Source of the DNA: an uncultured Clostridia bacterium
GTDB taxonomy: Bacteria; Bacillota; Clostridia; Christensenellales; Borkfalkiaceae
Assembly (NCBI GenBank): GCA_930989535.1
Contig: CAKNLK010000017.1
Coordinates: 1-50,402, forward strand
Length of the DNA: 50,402 bases
Direction: 5' to 3'
In this document: one piece after another, positions 8,218 through 16,318 of the stretch
How positions within the stretch are numbered: position 1 is the first letter of the stretch
Layout: the number at the start of each line of letters is the position of its first letter
The notes under the pieces: model-generated
What the model was told of the DNA's origin: nothing
The model's database searches: none
The model's input: only the letters and a program-made list of their open reading frames with translations
Made by a program: the position numbers and the translations under genes

Positions 8218-8592
8218 ATGTTTTTACTGTATTCCATATTGTTCGGCGAATGTTGCTGCAACAACGGCTGGAACCGCGGCGGCCAAAACTGCGGCTGCGA
8301 GCGGAACTGGCAGAACTGCGGCTACGGGCGCGATGACCGCGGCGGTCAGAATTACGGCTGCAACAACGGCTGCGGCCGTACGCGGCAGTGCTGCGGCGAT
8401 TCGTTTGCGGCGGAAACGGAGTTTTTCAGCAACGATTGCTGCTGCAACGACCGCTGCTGCAGCGGGTTCGGGCGCCACGGCGGATTCAGCGTCTGTTGCG
8501 ACGAGGAGTATTACAACCGCCAGTATGCACTGTGCCGCTGCTGCAAGTGCAACAGCCGCAATTCCTGCGGCTGCCGCGGCAATAACCGTTAA
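8218..8592 (+). CDS. Cysteine-rich small protein, unknown function
   Basis: 124 residues with 23 cysteines, many as CC or CCC (GECCCNN, NDCCCNDRCCSG, CRCCKCN), plus many Gly, Asn, Arg and Gln. The N-terminal third repeats a loose GGQNxGC unit. There is no membrane span or recognised domain. AAGGGG sits 11 bases before the ATG and a strong terminator follows, so this is a real transcription unit rather than a chance ORF in GC-rich DNA. The composition resembles cysteine-rich coat or metal-binding proteins of spore formers. A spore-coat role would fit the sigma-K gene in this window, but that is only a guess. Confidence 0.65.
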   Translation: MFLLYSILFGECCCNNGWNRGGQNCGCERNWQNCGYGRDDRGGQNYGCNNGCGRTRQCCGDSFAAETEFFSNDCCCNDRCCSGFGRHGGFSVCCDEEYYNRQYALCRCCKCNSRNSCGCRGNNR

Positions 8593-8601
8593 AATCAAAC
8601 G

Positions 8602-8628
8602 AAGCGCGCGGCCGAGCCGCGCGCTTTT
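8602..8628 (+). terminator. Terminator of the Cys-rich gene
   Basis: AAGCGCGCGGC (8602-8612), loop CGA, GCCGCGCGC (8616-8624) then TTTT. It begins 10 bases after the stop codon. Confidence 0.85.
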
Positions 8629-8643
8629 ATGCGGAAATGCGAT

Positions 8644-8670
8644 AGCCCCGCCCGTAAAAGGGCGGGGCTT
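8644..8670. terminator. Stem-loop 3' of tRNA-Leu
   Basis: AGCCCCGCCC (8644-8653), loop GTAAAA, GGGCGGGGCTT from 8660. It lies 13 bases beyond the tRNA 3' end on minus and may end the tRNA transcript, although the T-run is poor in that direction. Confidence 0.55.
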
Positions 8671-8682
8671 TGCGATTGAATC

Positions 8683-8765
8683 TGGTGCGGATAACAGGAT
8701 TTGAACCTGCACGGTTGCCCACAGGATTCTAAGTCCTGCGCGTCTGCCAGTTTCGCCATATCCGC
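8683..8765 (-). tRNA. tRNA-Leu(UAG)
   Basis: On the minus strand the acceptor GCGGATA pairs with TATCCGC, followed by A and an encoded CCA (8683-8685). The anticodon arm is CAGGA-CTTAGAA-TCCTG, giving anticodon TAG, which reads CUA and other CUN leucine codons. The long variable arm and GGTTCAAATCC T arm fit a class II leucine tRNA of 83 nt. It has its own promoter and is not part of a tRNA cluster. Confidence 0.95.
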
Positions 8766-8767
8766 AT

Positions 8768-8785
8768 GGGATACTTTCGTATCCC
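8768..8785. other. Hairpin in the tRNA-Leu 5' leader
   Basis: GGGATAC (8768-8774), loop TTTC, GTATCCC (8779-8785): 7 perfect pairs that end 3 bases before the mature tRNA 5' end. It probably affects RNase P recognition or leader stability. Confidence 0.6.
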
Positions 8786-8789
8786 GAAT

Positions 8790-8818
8790 ATTATAAACTA
8801 TTTTCCGGAAAAAGGCAA
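8790..8818 (-). promoter_or_regulatory. tRNA-Leu promoter
   Basis: Minus-strand TTGCCT (8813-8818), 17-base spacer, TATAAT (8790-8795). Confidence 0.75.
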
Positions 8819-8887
8819 TCAAATGGGCGGCATTGCCGCGACGGGGCGCATTTTGCGGTTTATTCGCCCTCTTTTGCATGCAACGGC

Positions 8888-8916
8888 TTGTAAAAAGCTG
8901 TTTTTTTTGCTATGAT
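8888..8916 (+). promoter_or_regulatory. Promoter of the DUF4422 gene
   Basis: TTGTAA (8888-8893), 17-base spacer, TATGAT (8911-8916). The ATG inside this -10 cannot be the start codon, which supports 8954 as the true start. Confidence 0.7.
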
Positions 8917-8953
8917 ATTAAAAGAGATACGTTGCTTTCAAGAGAGGAACGCT

Positions 8954-10357
8954 ATGGACGAAGAGATTCAGATTTTTATATCCTGCCATAAGCCCTGCGA
9001 GCGCGCGGAGAGCGCCTGCGTGCGTGCGGTTATGCAGGCGGATATCGTGCGCTCGCTTTCCGCCGGCGGCGAGGCGGATTGCTTTATGGCCGCGCGCGCG
9101 AACGAGTTCTGCGAACTTTTAACGCAGTATTGGGCATGGAAAAACTGCGATGCCGACTATATCGGATTCGGGCATTACCGCCGCTATTTCGCCTTTGCGG
9201 AGGGGATAAAGGCGGACGGAGACGGCATCGTGCGCCGCCTCTTCCTCAACGAAGACACCGCGCGCGAGCTGTCCCTCGCCGACGATGCCGCCATCGCCGC
9301 CGCGCTGAACGGGTGCGACGTGCTCGCCCCGTATCCCGTGGAGTACCCCGTCGGCTCGGCGTACAGCCAATTCAAAAATTCAGACGTCCTGAACGTCGAA
9401 GACCTCGACATCGCGCTCGATATCATCGAAAAGGAGTTCCCCGACTACCGCGCCGCCGCAAAGAAATACATGCGCGGGCGGCGGCTGTACTACTGCAATA
9501 TGTTCGTCATGCGGCGGGAACTCTTCCGCGCGTACAGCGAATGGCTGTTTGCGATTTTGCGCCGCTTTTATGCGAGGAAGGATATGCGCGCGGCGGGCTA
9601 CACCGCGGCGCAGCTGCGCACGCCCGGGCACCTCGGCGAGCGGCTGTTCGGCATCTGGCTCACGCACCTGCAAATGCAGGGCGGCGCGAAGGTTCGCCAC
9701 TGCCGCATGGCGGTGTTCGAGAGCGCGGATCTCGTTCCGCCCCTCCTGCCGAAGGAAGGGGCAAATCCGCTCTTTCTGCCCGCAGACGCCCGCTCGGCGC
9801 CCTTTGCCGCGGCGGCGCTCCGCTCGGCGGCGCGCACGGCAAAGCAAAAAATCGACGCCGTGCTTTTGGAAAACGGCATTTCGGCGGAGGATAGGGAGAA
9901 GCTCGCCGCGAGCGTCGGCGGCTGTGCCGCCGTTTCCGTGCGCTTTGCCGACGCGGCGCGCGTTTTTGCGCCCTGTGCGGCGGCAAGGGAAGATGTTAAA
10001 ATCGATTTAGCGCAGCTGCCCGCGCTTTTTCCCGCATTCGGGCGAATACTTTGGTCGGACGGTTTTTCCCTTTTTAAGGAGGACGTATGCGCGGCGGGAG
10101 GGGAGAACTCCTTGGATATTTCTCCGCAGGGCGAGCGGATGCCCGCCCGCGCCCATCGGGAGTACTACCCGACGAAGGGATACTCCGATTATTTTTGGGA
10201 GGTATTCCGTCAAACGCCATTCTACGGGGAGACGGGCAGGGCAAAAAAATACGGCGGCGAGCGCAACCCCCTTTGGCGGGCGGCGTTCCGCCTGTTCCCT
10301 GCGGGAGGAAAATTCGGCAGTTTTTTGCGCAAGGCGCGGCGGCATTTGGGGAAATAG
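8954..10357 (+). CDS. DUF4422 domain protein, probable glycosyltransferase
   Basis: 467 residues. The N-terminal half (about 1-265) matches the DUF4422 pattern: IFISCHKP at the start, the conserved LTQYWAWKN, then DYIGFGHYRRYF, and a later YYCNMFVMRR block. DUF4422 proteins occur in polysaccharide loci and are taken to be glycosyltransferases with a GT-A-like fold, acting on surface glycans. Residues 270-467 have no family I recognise and may be an acceptor or oligomerisation region. The start at 8954 has GAGAGG 6 bases upstream. No polysaccharide gene cluster surrounds it, so its pathway is unclear. Confidence 0.8.
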   Translation: MDEEIQIFISCHKPCERAESACVRAVMQADIVRSLSAGGEADCFMAARANEFCELLTQYWAWKNCDADYIGFGHYRRYFAFAEGIKADGDGIVRRLFLNEDTARELSLADDAAIAAALNGCDVLAPYPVEYPVGSAYSQFKNSDVLNVEDLDIALDIIEKEFPDYRAAAKKYMRGRRLYYCNMFVMRRELFRAYSEWLFAILRRFYARKDMRAAGYTAAQLRTPGHLGERLFGIWLTHLQMQGGAKVRHCRMAVFESADLVPPLLPKEGANPLFLPADARSAPFAAAALRSAARTAKQKIDAVLLENGISAEDREKLAASVGGCAAVSVRFADAARVFAPCAAAREDVKIDLAQLPALFPAFGRILWSDGFSLFKEDVCAAGGENSLDISPQGERMPARAHREYYPTKGYSDYFWEVFRQTPFYGETGRAKKYGGERNPLWRAAFRLFPAGGKFGSFLRKARRHLGK

Positions 10358-10461
10358 GTTAAAATTGGAGCGTGCAATCGGCCTTTGCGCCGCGGCGGAG
10401 GAGCCGCAGTGCTTATAAACCGACAAAAAATCGCGCATACTGACGGCAGGAGGTACAAACG

Positions 10462-10695
10462 ATGTTTGTTGCAAATTTAGTTTCTTACATCCTCGTGCTG
10501 CTCGGCGCGGTCAATTGGGGATTGTACGGCATTTTCAACTTCAACCTCGTATCGGCGATTTTTATGGGGGACAGGAGCGTCGGCGCCATCATTGTCTATT
10601 GCCTGATAGCGCTTGCGGCGATTTGGTTGATTATCTACACGGTGTTTTCGGGCGGAATTATCCGCCTGCTCCCGCACAGAAAGGAGCACGTTTAA
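10462..10695 (+). CDS. DUF378 family small membrane protein
   Basis: 77 residues with two membrane helices (about 5-27 and 40-65) and the family hallmark LLGAVNWGLYGIFNFNLV. It ends with a basic tail (PHRKEHV). Function is unknown for the family. GCAGGAGG lies 8 bases before the ATG, and the gene ends at the terminator 10701-10734. Confidence 0.88.
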   Translation: MFVANLVSYILVLLGAVNWGLYGIFNFNLVSAIFMGDRSVGAIIVYCLIALAAIWLIIYTVFSGGIIRLLPHRKEHV

Positions 10696-10700
10696 AAAAG

Positions 10701-10734
10701 GAAACAGGGAACGGCAAGCGCCGTTCCCTGTTTC
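10701..10734. terminator. Bidirectional terminator
   Basis: 15 perfect pairs, arms 10701-10715 and 10720-10734, loop AAGC, with AAAAAAG before and T-rich sequence after. It separates the DUF378 gene from the convergent HTH regulator. Confidence 0.9.
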
Positions 10735-10748
10735 TATATTCAATCAAT

Positions 10749-11258
10749 TTAATTTGTTCTGTCGTCCGTTCTCCCGAGGAGATAGTCGGGTGATACGTTA
10801 AAAAAGTCGGCAAGTTGGAAAACATATTCTATGGCAGGAATATTTTTTCGTTTGAGCCATACATGGATCGAATTGCGAGAAAAAGTTATCTTCGGATTAT
10901 TTGTAATATCCGATATTTTTAAGCCCTTTTCATGAATCAGTTCTAAAAGGCGCACATGAAAAGTGGCAGGGTGTTCAGATTTTTCAAAAGCGGAATTATC
11001 TGTTTTTGCCAAAATATATTCAATCGATTTATTTTTGTAATCGGCAATTTTAATAAGAGATAGAGTGGATGGAATTATACCGTGGGCGGTAATGTTTGAA
11101 ATAACGGTTTTGCTGACACCGACCCGCATAGCAAATTCCGCATTGCTGCATTTTTTGCCCTCATCGGAACCTTCGACTTCCTCGTCCGCGATAATTTCCT
11201 TTATTCGGTTTTGGAATGCAGCAGAGGTTTTGATGCTGTCCTCGGGCATTTTTGACAT
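10749..11258 (-). CDS. Regulator with two XRE-type HTH domains
   Basis: 169 residues from the ATG at 11258 (a TTG 15 codons upstream is possible but has no good ribosome site). The first helix-turn-helix is near residues 38-80 (SNAEFAMRVGVSKTVISNI). The second is in the C-terminal half (IHEKGLKISDI...SIHVWLKR) and ends in the XRE hallmark LADFFNVSPDYLLGRTDD. Two HTH units in one chain suggest binding to two half-sites without dimerisation. It is divergent from three small ORFs, the usual arrangement of a phage- or element-type repressor, and its DNA is visibly more AT-rich than its surroundings. Target and inducer are unknown. Confidence 0.8.
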   Translation of the reverse strand: MSKMPEDSIKTSAAFQNRIKEIIADEEVEGSDEGKKCSNAEFAMRVGVSKTVISNITAHGIIPSTLSLIKIADYKNKSIEYILAKTDNSAFEKSEHPATFHVRLLELIHEKGLKISDITNNPKITFSRNSIHVWLKRKNIPAIEYVFQLADFFNVSPDYLLGRTDDRTN

Positions 11259-11328
11259 AATTATATAAAAACTCCCTTTTTTCGACAAAAAAAGTGTTGA
11301 CAAAAGATGAGCATATCAAATTATTTTA

Positions 11329-11337
11329 TGATATAAT
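11329..11337 (+). promoter_or_regulatory. Extended -10 promoter with candidate operator
   Basis: TGATATAAT (extended -10, TATAAT at 11332-11337) drives the small ORFs to the right. An inverted repeat TATCA (11314-11318)/TGATA (11329-11333) overlaps it and could be the operator of the divergent two-HTH regulator. No good -35 is present, as expected for an extended -10. Confidence 0.6.
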
Positions 11338-11443
11338 ATATGAGCTATATCCGATACAATAAGAATAGCTTATTTTTTATTATCGTGTGTTAACTAAAAC
11401 GGTATGGTTAACAATAAAATTTAAGAATACAAAGGAGGGCACC

Positions 11444-11593
11444 ATGACAGACGAAGGAGTGCAACAAAAGTATCGCCGGGCTTTTGATTTTTTATCCCGA
11501 AAGGGAATAACGGAGCTTCGCTCCTACGGGCGTGCGTTCGGCGTCCGCGCGCCGACGGCAAAACACAAGAGCGAACTGATTGCGACATTATAA
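11444..11593 (+). CDS. 49-residue protein with Rho-N/SAP-like motif
   Basis: A strong AAAGGAGGG site 4 bases before the ATG fixes this start. The C-terminal half (ITELRSYGRAFGVRAPTAKHKSELIATL) has the helix-extended-helix spacing of Rho N-terminal/SAP motifs (L..L...gv...K.ELI..l), which bind nucleic acid. The N-terminus is a short basic helix. Such tiny proteins are common in integrative elements; this one is next to a divergent repressor. The motif call is by eye and modest in confidence. Confidence 0.6.
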   Translation: MTDEGVQQKYRRAFDFLSRKGITELRSYGRAFGVRAPTAKHKSELIATL

Positions 11594-11619
11594 AAATTGC
11601 GGCGGGGCTGGAGCCGAAG

Positions 11620-11850
11620 TTGCCCCAAACGAACAAGGGCGCGCGCGTCCGCGCAAAGCCGGTTACCCCCGACGAAATGGAGGAATTGCGGCGCATGGTT
11701 CAGGAAAAAGCCGAATCATCGCCCCGATCTTCGGAAGAGGATATTTTCTTAAAAGCCGGGCAGGGGACGTATACCCTGCGCGGAAAATTGGACATCCGCA
11801 CGGACGGCTCGTTCCGTCTGTCGCTCGAAGGGGATATAGAAAAATCGTAA
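11620..11850 (+). CDS. Small hypothetical protein with TTG start
   Basis: 76 residues starting at TTG with GGAG 6 bases upstream. It begins 26 bases after the previous ORF and ends 31 bases before the next. The N-terminal half is charged (TPDEMEELRRMVQEKAE); the C-terminal half (GTYTLRGKLDIRTDGSFRLSLEGDI) looks like three short beta strands. I do not recognise a family. Regular spacing within a run of three small ORFs supports it as a real gene. Confidence 0.5.
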   Translation: MPQTNKGARVRAKPVTPDEMEELRRMVQEKAESSPRSSEEDIFLKAGQGTYTLRGKLDIRTDGSFRLSLEGDIEKS

Positions 11851-11881
11851 CAAAATTATTTACAAAGGAAGGAGCAAAATC

Positions 11882-12193
11882 GTGAAAGTGAAAATTGAAT
11901 TGGAGGAGGAAGAGCTGACGCATCTGATGCGGCTCGTGTTTTTGGGCAACTACGCTGTCAACGGCATCCGCGGGGAACAGGAACAAATCGCGGAATATAA
12001 CGCGCTGGCGGAAAAGCTGGCGCGCCTGCAATACGAAGCGGCATTCGGCATCTCCGGCGAAGAAGCGGAGGAAAACGAACTTGCCGACCTGCGCGACCGC
12101 ACCTATGACGCGGTCCGCGGCTATTTGGAGGCATTCGAGGAGGACGCTTTCCGGGAAGTTTTAAAAAGTAAAGAGCGCCGCCCGTCTGTGTGA
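11882..12193 (+). CDS. Small acidic helical protein, GTG start
   Basis: 103 residues starting at GTG after AAGGAAGGAG. It is highly charged and mostly helical (KIELEEEELTHLMRLVFLGNYAVNGIR... AEKLARLQYEAAFG). The stop codon lies inside the hairpin at 12176-12202, a compact gene end. Similar proteins with an LVFLGN-type core occur as uncharacterised ORFs in Clostridia; no function can be given. It is the third gene of the small accessory run. Confidence 0.6.
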   Translation: MKVKIELEEEELTHLMRLVFLGNYAVNGIRGEQEQIAEYNALAEKLARLQYEAAFGISGEEAEENELADLRDRTYDAVRGYLEAFEEDAFREVLKSKERRPSV

Positions 12194-12202
12194 CGGGCGG
12201 CG
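12176..12202 (+). terminator. Stem-loop ending the small-ORF run
   Basis: CGCCGCCCGTC (12176-12186), loop TGTGT, GACGGGCGGCG (12192-12202), followed by AATAATTTATT. The TGA of the upstream gene is in the loop/3' arm. Confidence 0.7.
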
Positions 12203-12247
12203 AATAATTTATTCGCATAATTTTCACATTTTTTCGGCATACACTCA

Positions 12248-12276
12248 TTGACAAATCTCCCGCAATGGAATATAAT
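12248..12276 (+). promoter_or_regulatory. Promoter of the ABC-MarR-MntR operon
   Basis: TTGACA (12248-12253), 17-base spacer, TATAAT (12271-12276): consensus. The leader to the ATG at 12386 is about 100 bases and AT-rich, room for binding by the operon's own regulators. Confidence 0.92.
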
Positions 12277-12385
12277 AAAAGCGTAAAAAGTTATTAGTGA
12301 TAAATATTTTTACTATTGTCATAAATTTCCGTTACGGAAAATTACAGCGAAATGACTTTGTATGACATTGCAGGAGGCTTTAATT

Positions 12386-13087
12386 ATGAGTTTTGTCGAA
12401 TTTCATGACGTGAGCAAGTTTTACACGATGGGCAGCACGCAAATCAAGGCGGCGGACAAGGTGAACTTCACGATTGAGCAGGGGGAGTTCTGTGTCATCG
12501 TGGGGCCGAGCGGCGCGGGCAAAACGACCGTGCTGAACATGCTCGGCGGCATGGATAAGGTGAGCGAGGGCACCATCCTCGTCGACGGGGCAAAGGTGAG
12601 CGCCTTCAACGAGCGCCAACTCACCGACTACCGCCGCTACGACGTGGGGTTCGTGTTCCAGTTCTACAACCTCATCCAGAACCTCACCGCCAAAGAAAAC
12701 GTGGAGATCGCCTCCGAAATCTGCAAAAACCCGCTCGACGCGGCGGAAACGCTGAAAAACGTGGGGCTTTCCCAGCGCATGGATAACTTCCCCGCGCAGC
12801 TTTCGGGCGGCGAGCAGCAGCGCGTTTCCATCGCGCGCGCCATCGCCAAAAACCCCAAACTCCTCCTGTGCGACGAGCCGACGGGCGCGCTCGACTACGA
12901 GACGGGCAAAAGCATCTTAAAATTGTTGCAGGATATCTGCCGCGACGGGAAAAAGACGGTCATCGTCATCACGCACAACCAGGCCATCACGCAGATGGCG
13001 GACAGGGTGATTCACGTCAAAAACGGCCGCGTGGAATCGGAAATCGTGCAGGAAAACCCCGCAGACGTATCCACCATCGAGTGGTAA
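12386..13087 (+). CDS. ABC transporter ATP-binding protein, MacB/LolD type
   Basis: 233 residues. Walker A GPSGAGKT (40-47), Q-loop FVFQFYNL (near 92), signature LSGGEQQR (139-146), Walker B LLLCDE (159-164) with D-loop GALD, and H-loop ITHN are all intact. This matches the FtsE/LolD/MacB group that powers FtsX-like permeases. The ATG at 12386 follows GGAGG with 10 bases and starts the conserved beta strand; an upstream in-frame ATG at 12362 lacks a site. The partner permease follows after 69 bases. Substrates of such pairs in Firmicutes include antimicrobial peptides; here none can be named. Confidence 0.93.
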   Translation: MSFVEFHDVSKFYTMGSTQIKAADKVNFTIEQGEFCVIVGPSGAGKTTVLNMLGGMDKVSEGTILVDGAKVSAFNERQLTDYRRYDVGFVFQFYNLIQNLTAKENVEIASEICKNPLDAAETLKNVGLSQRMDNFPAQLSGGEQQRVSIARAIAKNPKLLLCDEPTGALDYETGKSILKLLQDICRDGKKTVIVITHNQAITQMADRVIHVKNGRVESEIVQENPADVSTIEW

Positions 13088-13156
13088 CGCGGCGGGCGCG
13101 CCGCTATGGGCGAGCGGCGAAAAAAGAGGCTTTTTGCGAATCGAGCGGAGGGCATT

Positions 13157-15820
13157 ATGCGTAAATTCAACAAAAACATCGCAAAGGAATTTAAAACGAG
13201 TTTCGGGCGGTTCATCGCCATCATGGCGATCATCGCGCTGGGCGTCGGGTTTCTGATCGGCGTCACGCAGGCCACGCCCGACATGAAAAATACGATGAGC
13301 ACCTACCTCATCGACAATCAGGCGTACGATATCGATGTCAAGGGTACCTACGGCCTGACGCAGGCGGATATCGACGCAATCCGCGCTTTGAAAGACGACA
13401 ACGGCGACGCGCTCGTCGAATCGGTCACGCCCGTCATCTCGACGGACGCGGTTGTCACGGCGGGCGGGCACGAGGACGTGGTGGGGCGCTTCATCGGCAT
13501 CGAAAACTTAAAGGAGTACGCGGACGCGGATACGGATGCCGCGAGCGGCAACCTGAATACGCTCACCCTCGTCGAAGGGGAATGGCCGGATGCCGCGGGC
13601 GAGGTGGTCGTGGCGCAGCCGACCAACTATTTCGAACGGGTGAACGTCGGCGATACGATCACTCTGCCCGAAACGGTCGAAACGTCGCAGGCGACCTACG
13701 GCGACGTATATGCGATGAAGGAGTTCAAGGTGGTCGGTATCGTTTCCTCGCCCGACTATTTTTACAGGGATGCGCGCGAAGTTACCACGCTCGGCTCGGG
13801 CGTAATCGGCTGCGTCATCTACGGCGAGATGAACGAATTGTATGACTTACAAAAATCGGGCATCTTTTCCTATTTGAGCAACGAATCGATTATGGGCATC
13901 ATCGGCGCGGAGCCGATTGCCGTACAATACACCGATTGCTATATAAAACTGCGCGATTCAGAAAATTACGAGCGGTTTACCGACGGCTACAAAAACTTTG
14001 TGTTGGAGGGGGCGGAGTCCCTCGAAACGCTGGGCAAGGATCAAATTAAAGTGTTCACCGATTTGATTGCCAAAGCGGAGGAAAACGGATTCGGGAGCAT
14101 CATCGCCGGCATGGGGCTGTCCGCCGACAGTGTGCAGTGGCTCGTGCTCGACCGCGCGAATACCAACGTCAGCTACGTCAGCTACGACATGAACGTGGAA
14201 AAGGTCGAGGAAATCGCGGGCATCTTCCCCATCTTCTTCATCGTGGTGGCGGCGCTCGTCGCGCTCACTTCGATGACGCGCATGGTCGAGGAAGACCGCA
14301 TGCAGATCGGCACCTTCAAGGCGCTCGGCTACGGGCCGGGGCGCATCATGTCGAAGTACCTCATCTACTGCTGCCTCGCGAGCATCATCGGCTGCGTGGC
14401 GGGCATCCTTATCGGCTTCAGCCTGCTCCCGTCCATCTTCTGGCAGGCGTATGGCTCGCTGTATATCCTGCCCGGCCTCATCCTCGCATTCAGCCCGTGG
14501 TTTGCGCTTATTGTCTTTGCGGTGGCGCTGGCGGGTACCGCGCTCGTCACCTGGGCTACCTGCCGCAATTCGCTGAAGGAGAAGCCCGCCAAACTCATGC
14601 AGCCCAAGGCGCCCAAGCCGGGTAAGCGCATCTGGCTGGAGCGGATCGGCTTCATCTGGAATCACCTCAAATTCAAGTGGAAGGCGACCGTGCGCAACAT
14701 CTTCCGCTATAAAAAGAACATGATCCTGACCATCGTATCCGTCATGGGCTGCACGGCGCTCATCCTTACCGGCTTCGGGCTGAACGATTCGGTCGTCGCC
14801 GTCACGGATATTCAGTACGGCAAGGTATTCCTCTACGATACCGTCATCGAATACTCGGGCGACCTCGCCGATTTGCCGTCGGACAGCGCGCTGAAAACCT
14901 TTTTGAACGACGCGGGCGAGGGGAACAGCGTCGGGCTGTACACCGAGAGCGGCACCCTCGTTTTGGACGGAAGCAAGAGCGACGGCCGCGAGAGCGTCGA
15001 CCTGTACGTCGTGCGCGACGGCACCGCCGAACAATTTCGTTCCTTTATTGACTTGCATGAACGGAAAAATTCTGCTATAATAGATGTAACGGAAGGGGGT
15101 GACAACGTCATCGTCATTCCCGAAAATATCGCCGTCGTCTACGGCATCGAGGCGGGCGATACGGTGACGTACAACGGAACGGAGTTCACCGTGCACGCCG
15201 TGTGCGAGAGCTACACGGGCACCTACGCCTACATGAGCGAGGCGGCGTACGAAAAGGCGTTCGGGGATATCGCTTCGGATAACACGCTCCTGGTCAAGTC
15301 GGGCATCGCGGAGAGCGATGTGGACGGCGCGACGGAAAAGCTCTTGTCCGACGCGAATGTTTCCGCGGTCGAATTCATATATTCTTCCCTCGGCACTTTC
15401 TCGGGATTGGAATCGACGATGGGGCTGGTCATCGCGGTGCTCGTGCTGTGCGCGGGCGCGCTGGCGGCGATCGTGCTGTATAATCTGACGAACATCAACA
15501 TCGACGAACGGCGCAGGGAAATTGCGACGCTGCGCGTGCTCGGCTATCGGCGGTACGAGGTGGCGGGGTATATCTACCGCGAAAGCGCGATTCTGACGCT
15601 CGTCGGCACGCTGCTGGGGTTGGGGCTCGGGTTCCTGTTGCACTGGTTTATCGTCTCGCGCGTGAACAGCGTGGCGATGATGTTCGGCCGCGCAATCGGC
15701 GGGCTGAGCTATCTGTGGGCGTTCCTGCTCACGGTTGCGTTCGCGGTAATCGTATACGCGTTCATGCTTATCAAGCTGAACCGAATCAATATGGCGGAAT
15801 CGCTCAAATCCAACGAGTGA
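13157..15820 (+). CDS. FtsX/MacB-type ABC permease
   Basis: 887 residues. A first membrane helix (about 18-40, FIAIMAIIALGVGFLIGV) precedes a large extracytoplasmic MacB_PCD-like domain, then three helices in an FtsX core (about 355-480). A second helix (AILTGFG region), a second extracytoplasmic domain and a final three-helix FtsX core complete the double-length form typical of Firmicutes. It acts in the cytoplasmic membrane with the ATPase just upstream. The ATG at 13157 has GGAGGG before it; the earlier in-frame start at 13106 is not supported. It continues into marR after 27 bases. Confidence 0.92.
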   Translation: MRKFNKNIAKEFKTSFGRFIAIMAIIALGVGFLIGVTQATPDMKNTMSTYLIDNQAYDIDVKGTYGLTQADIDAIRALKDDNGDALVESVTPVISTDAVVTAGGHEDVVGRFIGIENLKEYADADTDAASGNLNTLTLVEGEWPDAAGEVVVAQPTNYFERVNVGDTITLPETVETSQATYGDVYAMKEFKVVGIVSSPDYFYRDAREVTTLGSGVIGCVIYGEMNELYDLQKSGIFSYLSNESIMGIIGAEPIAVQYTDCYIKLRDSENYERFTDGYKNFVLEGAESLETLGKDQIKVFTDLIAKAEENGFGSIIAGMGLSADSVQWLVLDRANTNVSYVSYDMNVEKVEEIAGIFPIFFIVVAALVALTSMTRMVEEDRMQIGTFKALGYGPGRIMSKYLIYCCLASIIGCVAGILIGFSLLPSIFWQAYGSLYILPGLILAFSPWFALIVFAVALAGTALVTWATCRNSLKEKPAKLMQPKAPKPGKRIWLERIGFIWNHLKFKWKATVRNIFRYKKNMILTIVSVMGCTALILTGFGLNDSVVAVTDIQYGKVFLYDTVIEYSGDLADLPSDSALKTFLNDAGEGNSVGLYTESGTLVLDGSKSDGRESVDLYVVRDGTAEQFRSFIDLHERKNSAIIDVTEGGDNVIVIPENIAVVYGIEAGDTVTYNGTEFTVHAVCESYTGTYAYMSEAAYEKAFGDIASDNTLLVKSGIAESDVDGATEKLLSDANVSAVEFIYSSLGTFSGLESTMGLVIAVLVLCAGALAAIVLYNLTNINIDERRREIATLRVLGYRRYEVAGYIYRESAILTLVGTLLGLGLGFLLHWFIVSRVNSVAMMFGRAIGGLSYLWAFLLTVAFAVIVYAFMLIKLNRINMAESLKSNE

Positions 15821-15847
15821 GGTGCGGGCGGTTCAAAGGAGAATACT

Positions 15848-16318
15848 GTGGATAAAAGAGAGTTGCGAGTGGGATTGATGCAAGAACTTTGGCGCATGAA
15901 CAAAATCGATTTGATGCTGAGCCTGCGCGAATTTGTCGAGGGCGAAACGGCCGCTCTGTGGTATCTTCATTCCTGCGGCTCGGAGCGCGTTTCTCCTTCG
16001 CAAATCAGTGAAAATCTGCACGTAAGCCGCGCGCGCGCGGCGAATATTCTGCGCTCCCTGCGCAGCAAGGGCTACGTCGAGATGGAAATTTCGCCCGACG
16101 ATCGCCGCAAGATGGACGTATTCTTTACCCCCAAGGGGAAGAAGTTTTTGGAGGAGAAGTACGATTTCCTCGTCCGCTATTTCGACTTGTTCGTTGACGT
16201 GCTGGGCGAGGCGGATATCCTGGAGCTCACCCGCCTTTTGAAGCGGGTGTCGGACAGCGACAGGCTGCTCAAACCCGAACGGGAGAGGCGGAACCTGACG
16301 CGGGAGGAGGACGTATGA
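15848..16318 (+). CDS. MarR-family transcriptional regulator
   Basis: 156 residues starting at GTG with AAAGGAG 7 bases upstream. The winged helix is at about 45-100: PSQISENLHVSRARAANILRSLRSKGYVEMEISPDDRRKMDVFFTPKG, with the D-R-R wing motif typical of MarR. N- and C-terminal helices form the dimer. As third gene of an efflux-type ABC operon it probably represses that operon and responds to the exported compound. It overlaps the next gene by ATGA at 16315-16318, so the two regulators are translated together. Confidence 0.9.
   Translation: MDKRELRVGLMQELWRMNKIDLMLSLREFVEGETAALWYLHSCGSERVSPSQISENLHVSRARAANILRSLRSKGYVEMEISPDDRRKMDVFFTPKGKKFLEEKYDFLVRYFDLFVDVLGEADILELTRLLKRVSDSDRLLKPERERRNLTREEDV

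Noticed and set aside
11444-11850. Programmed -1 frameshift joining the 49- and 76-residue ORFs (TTTTTTA at 11488-11494)
   Set aside because: The shifted frame between the slippery site and 11600 looks random, while the zero frame holds the motif; the second ORF has its own TTG with GGAG.
13958-15643. Long minus frames inside the permease (561 codons) and inside ileS (28616-30373)
   Set aside because: Shadow frames with Arg/Asp/His/Val-rich composition and no ribosome site or family resemblance.
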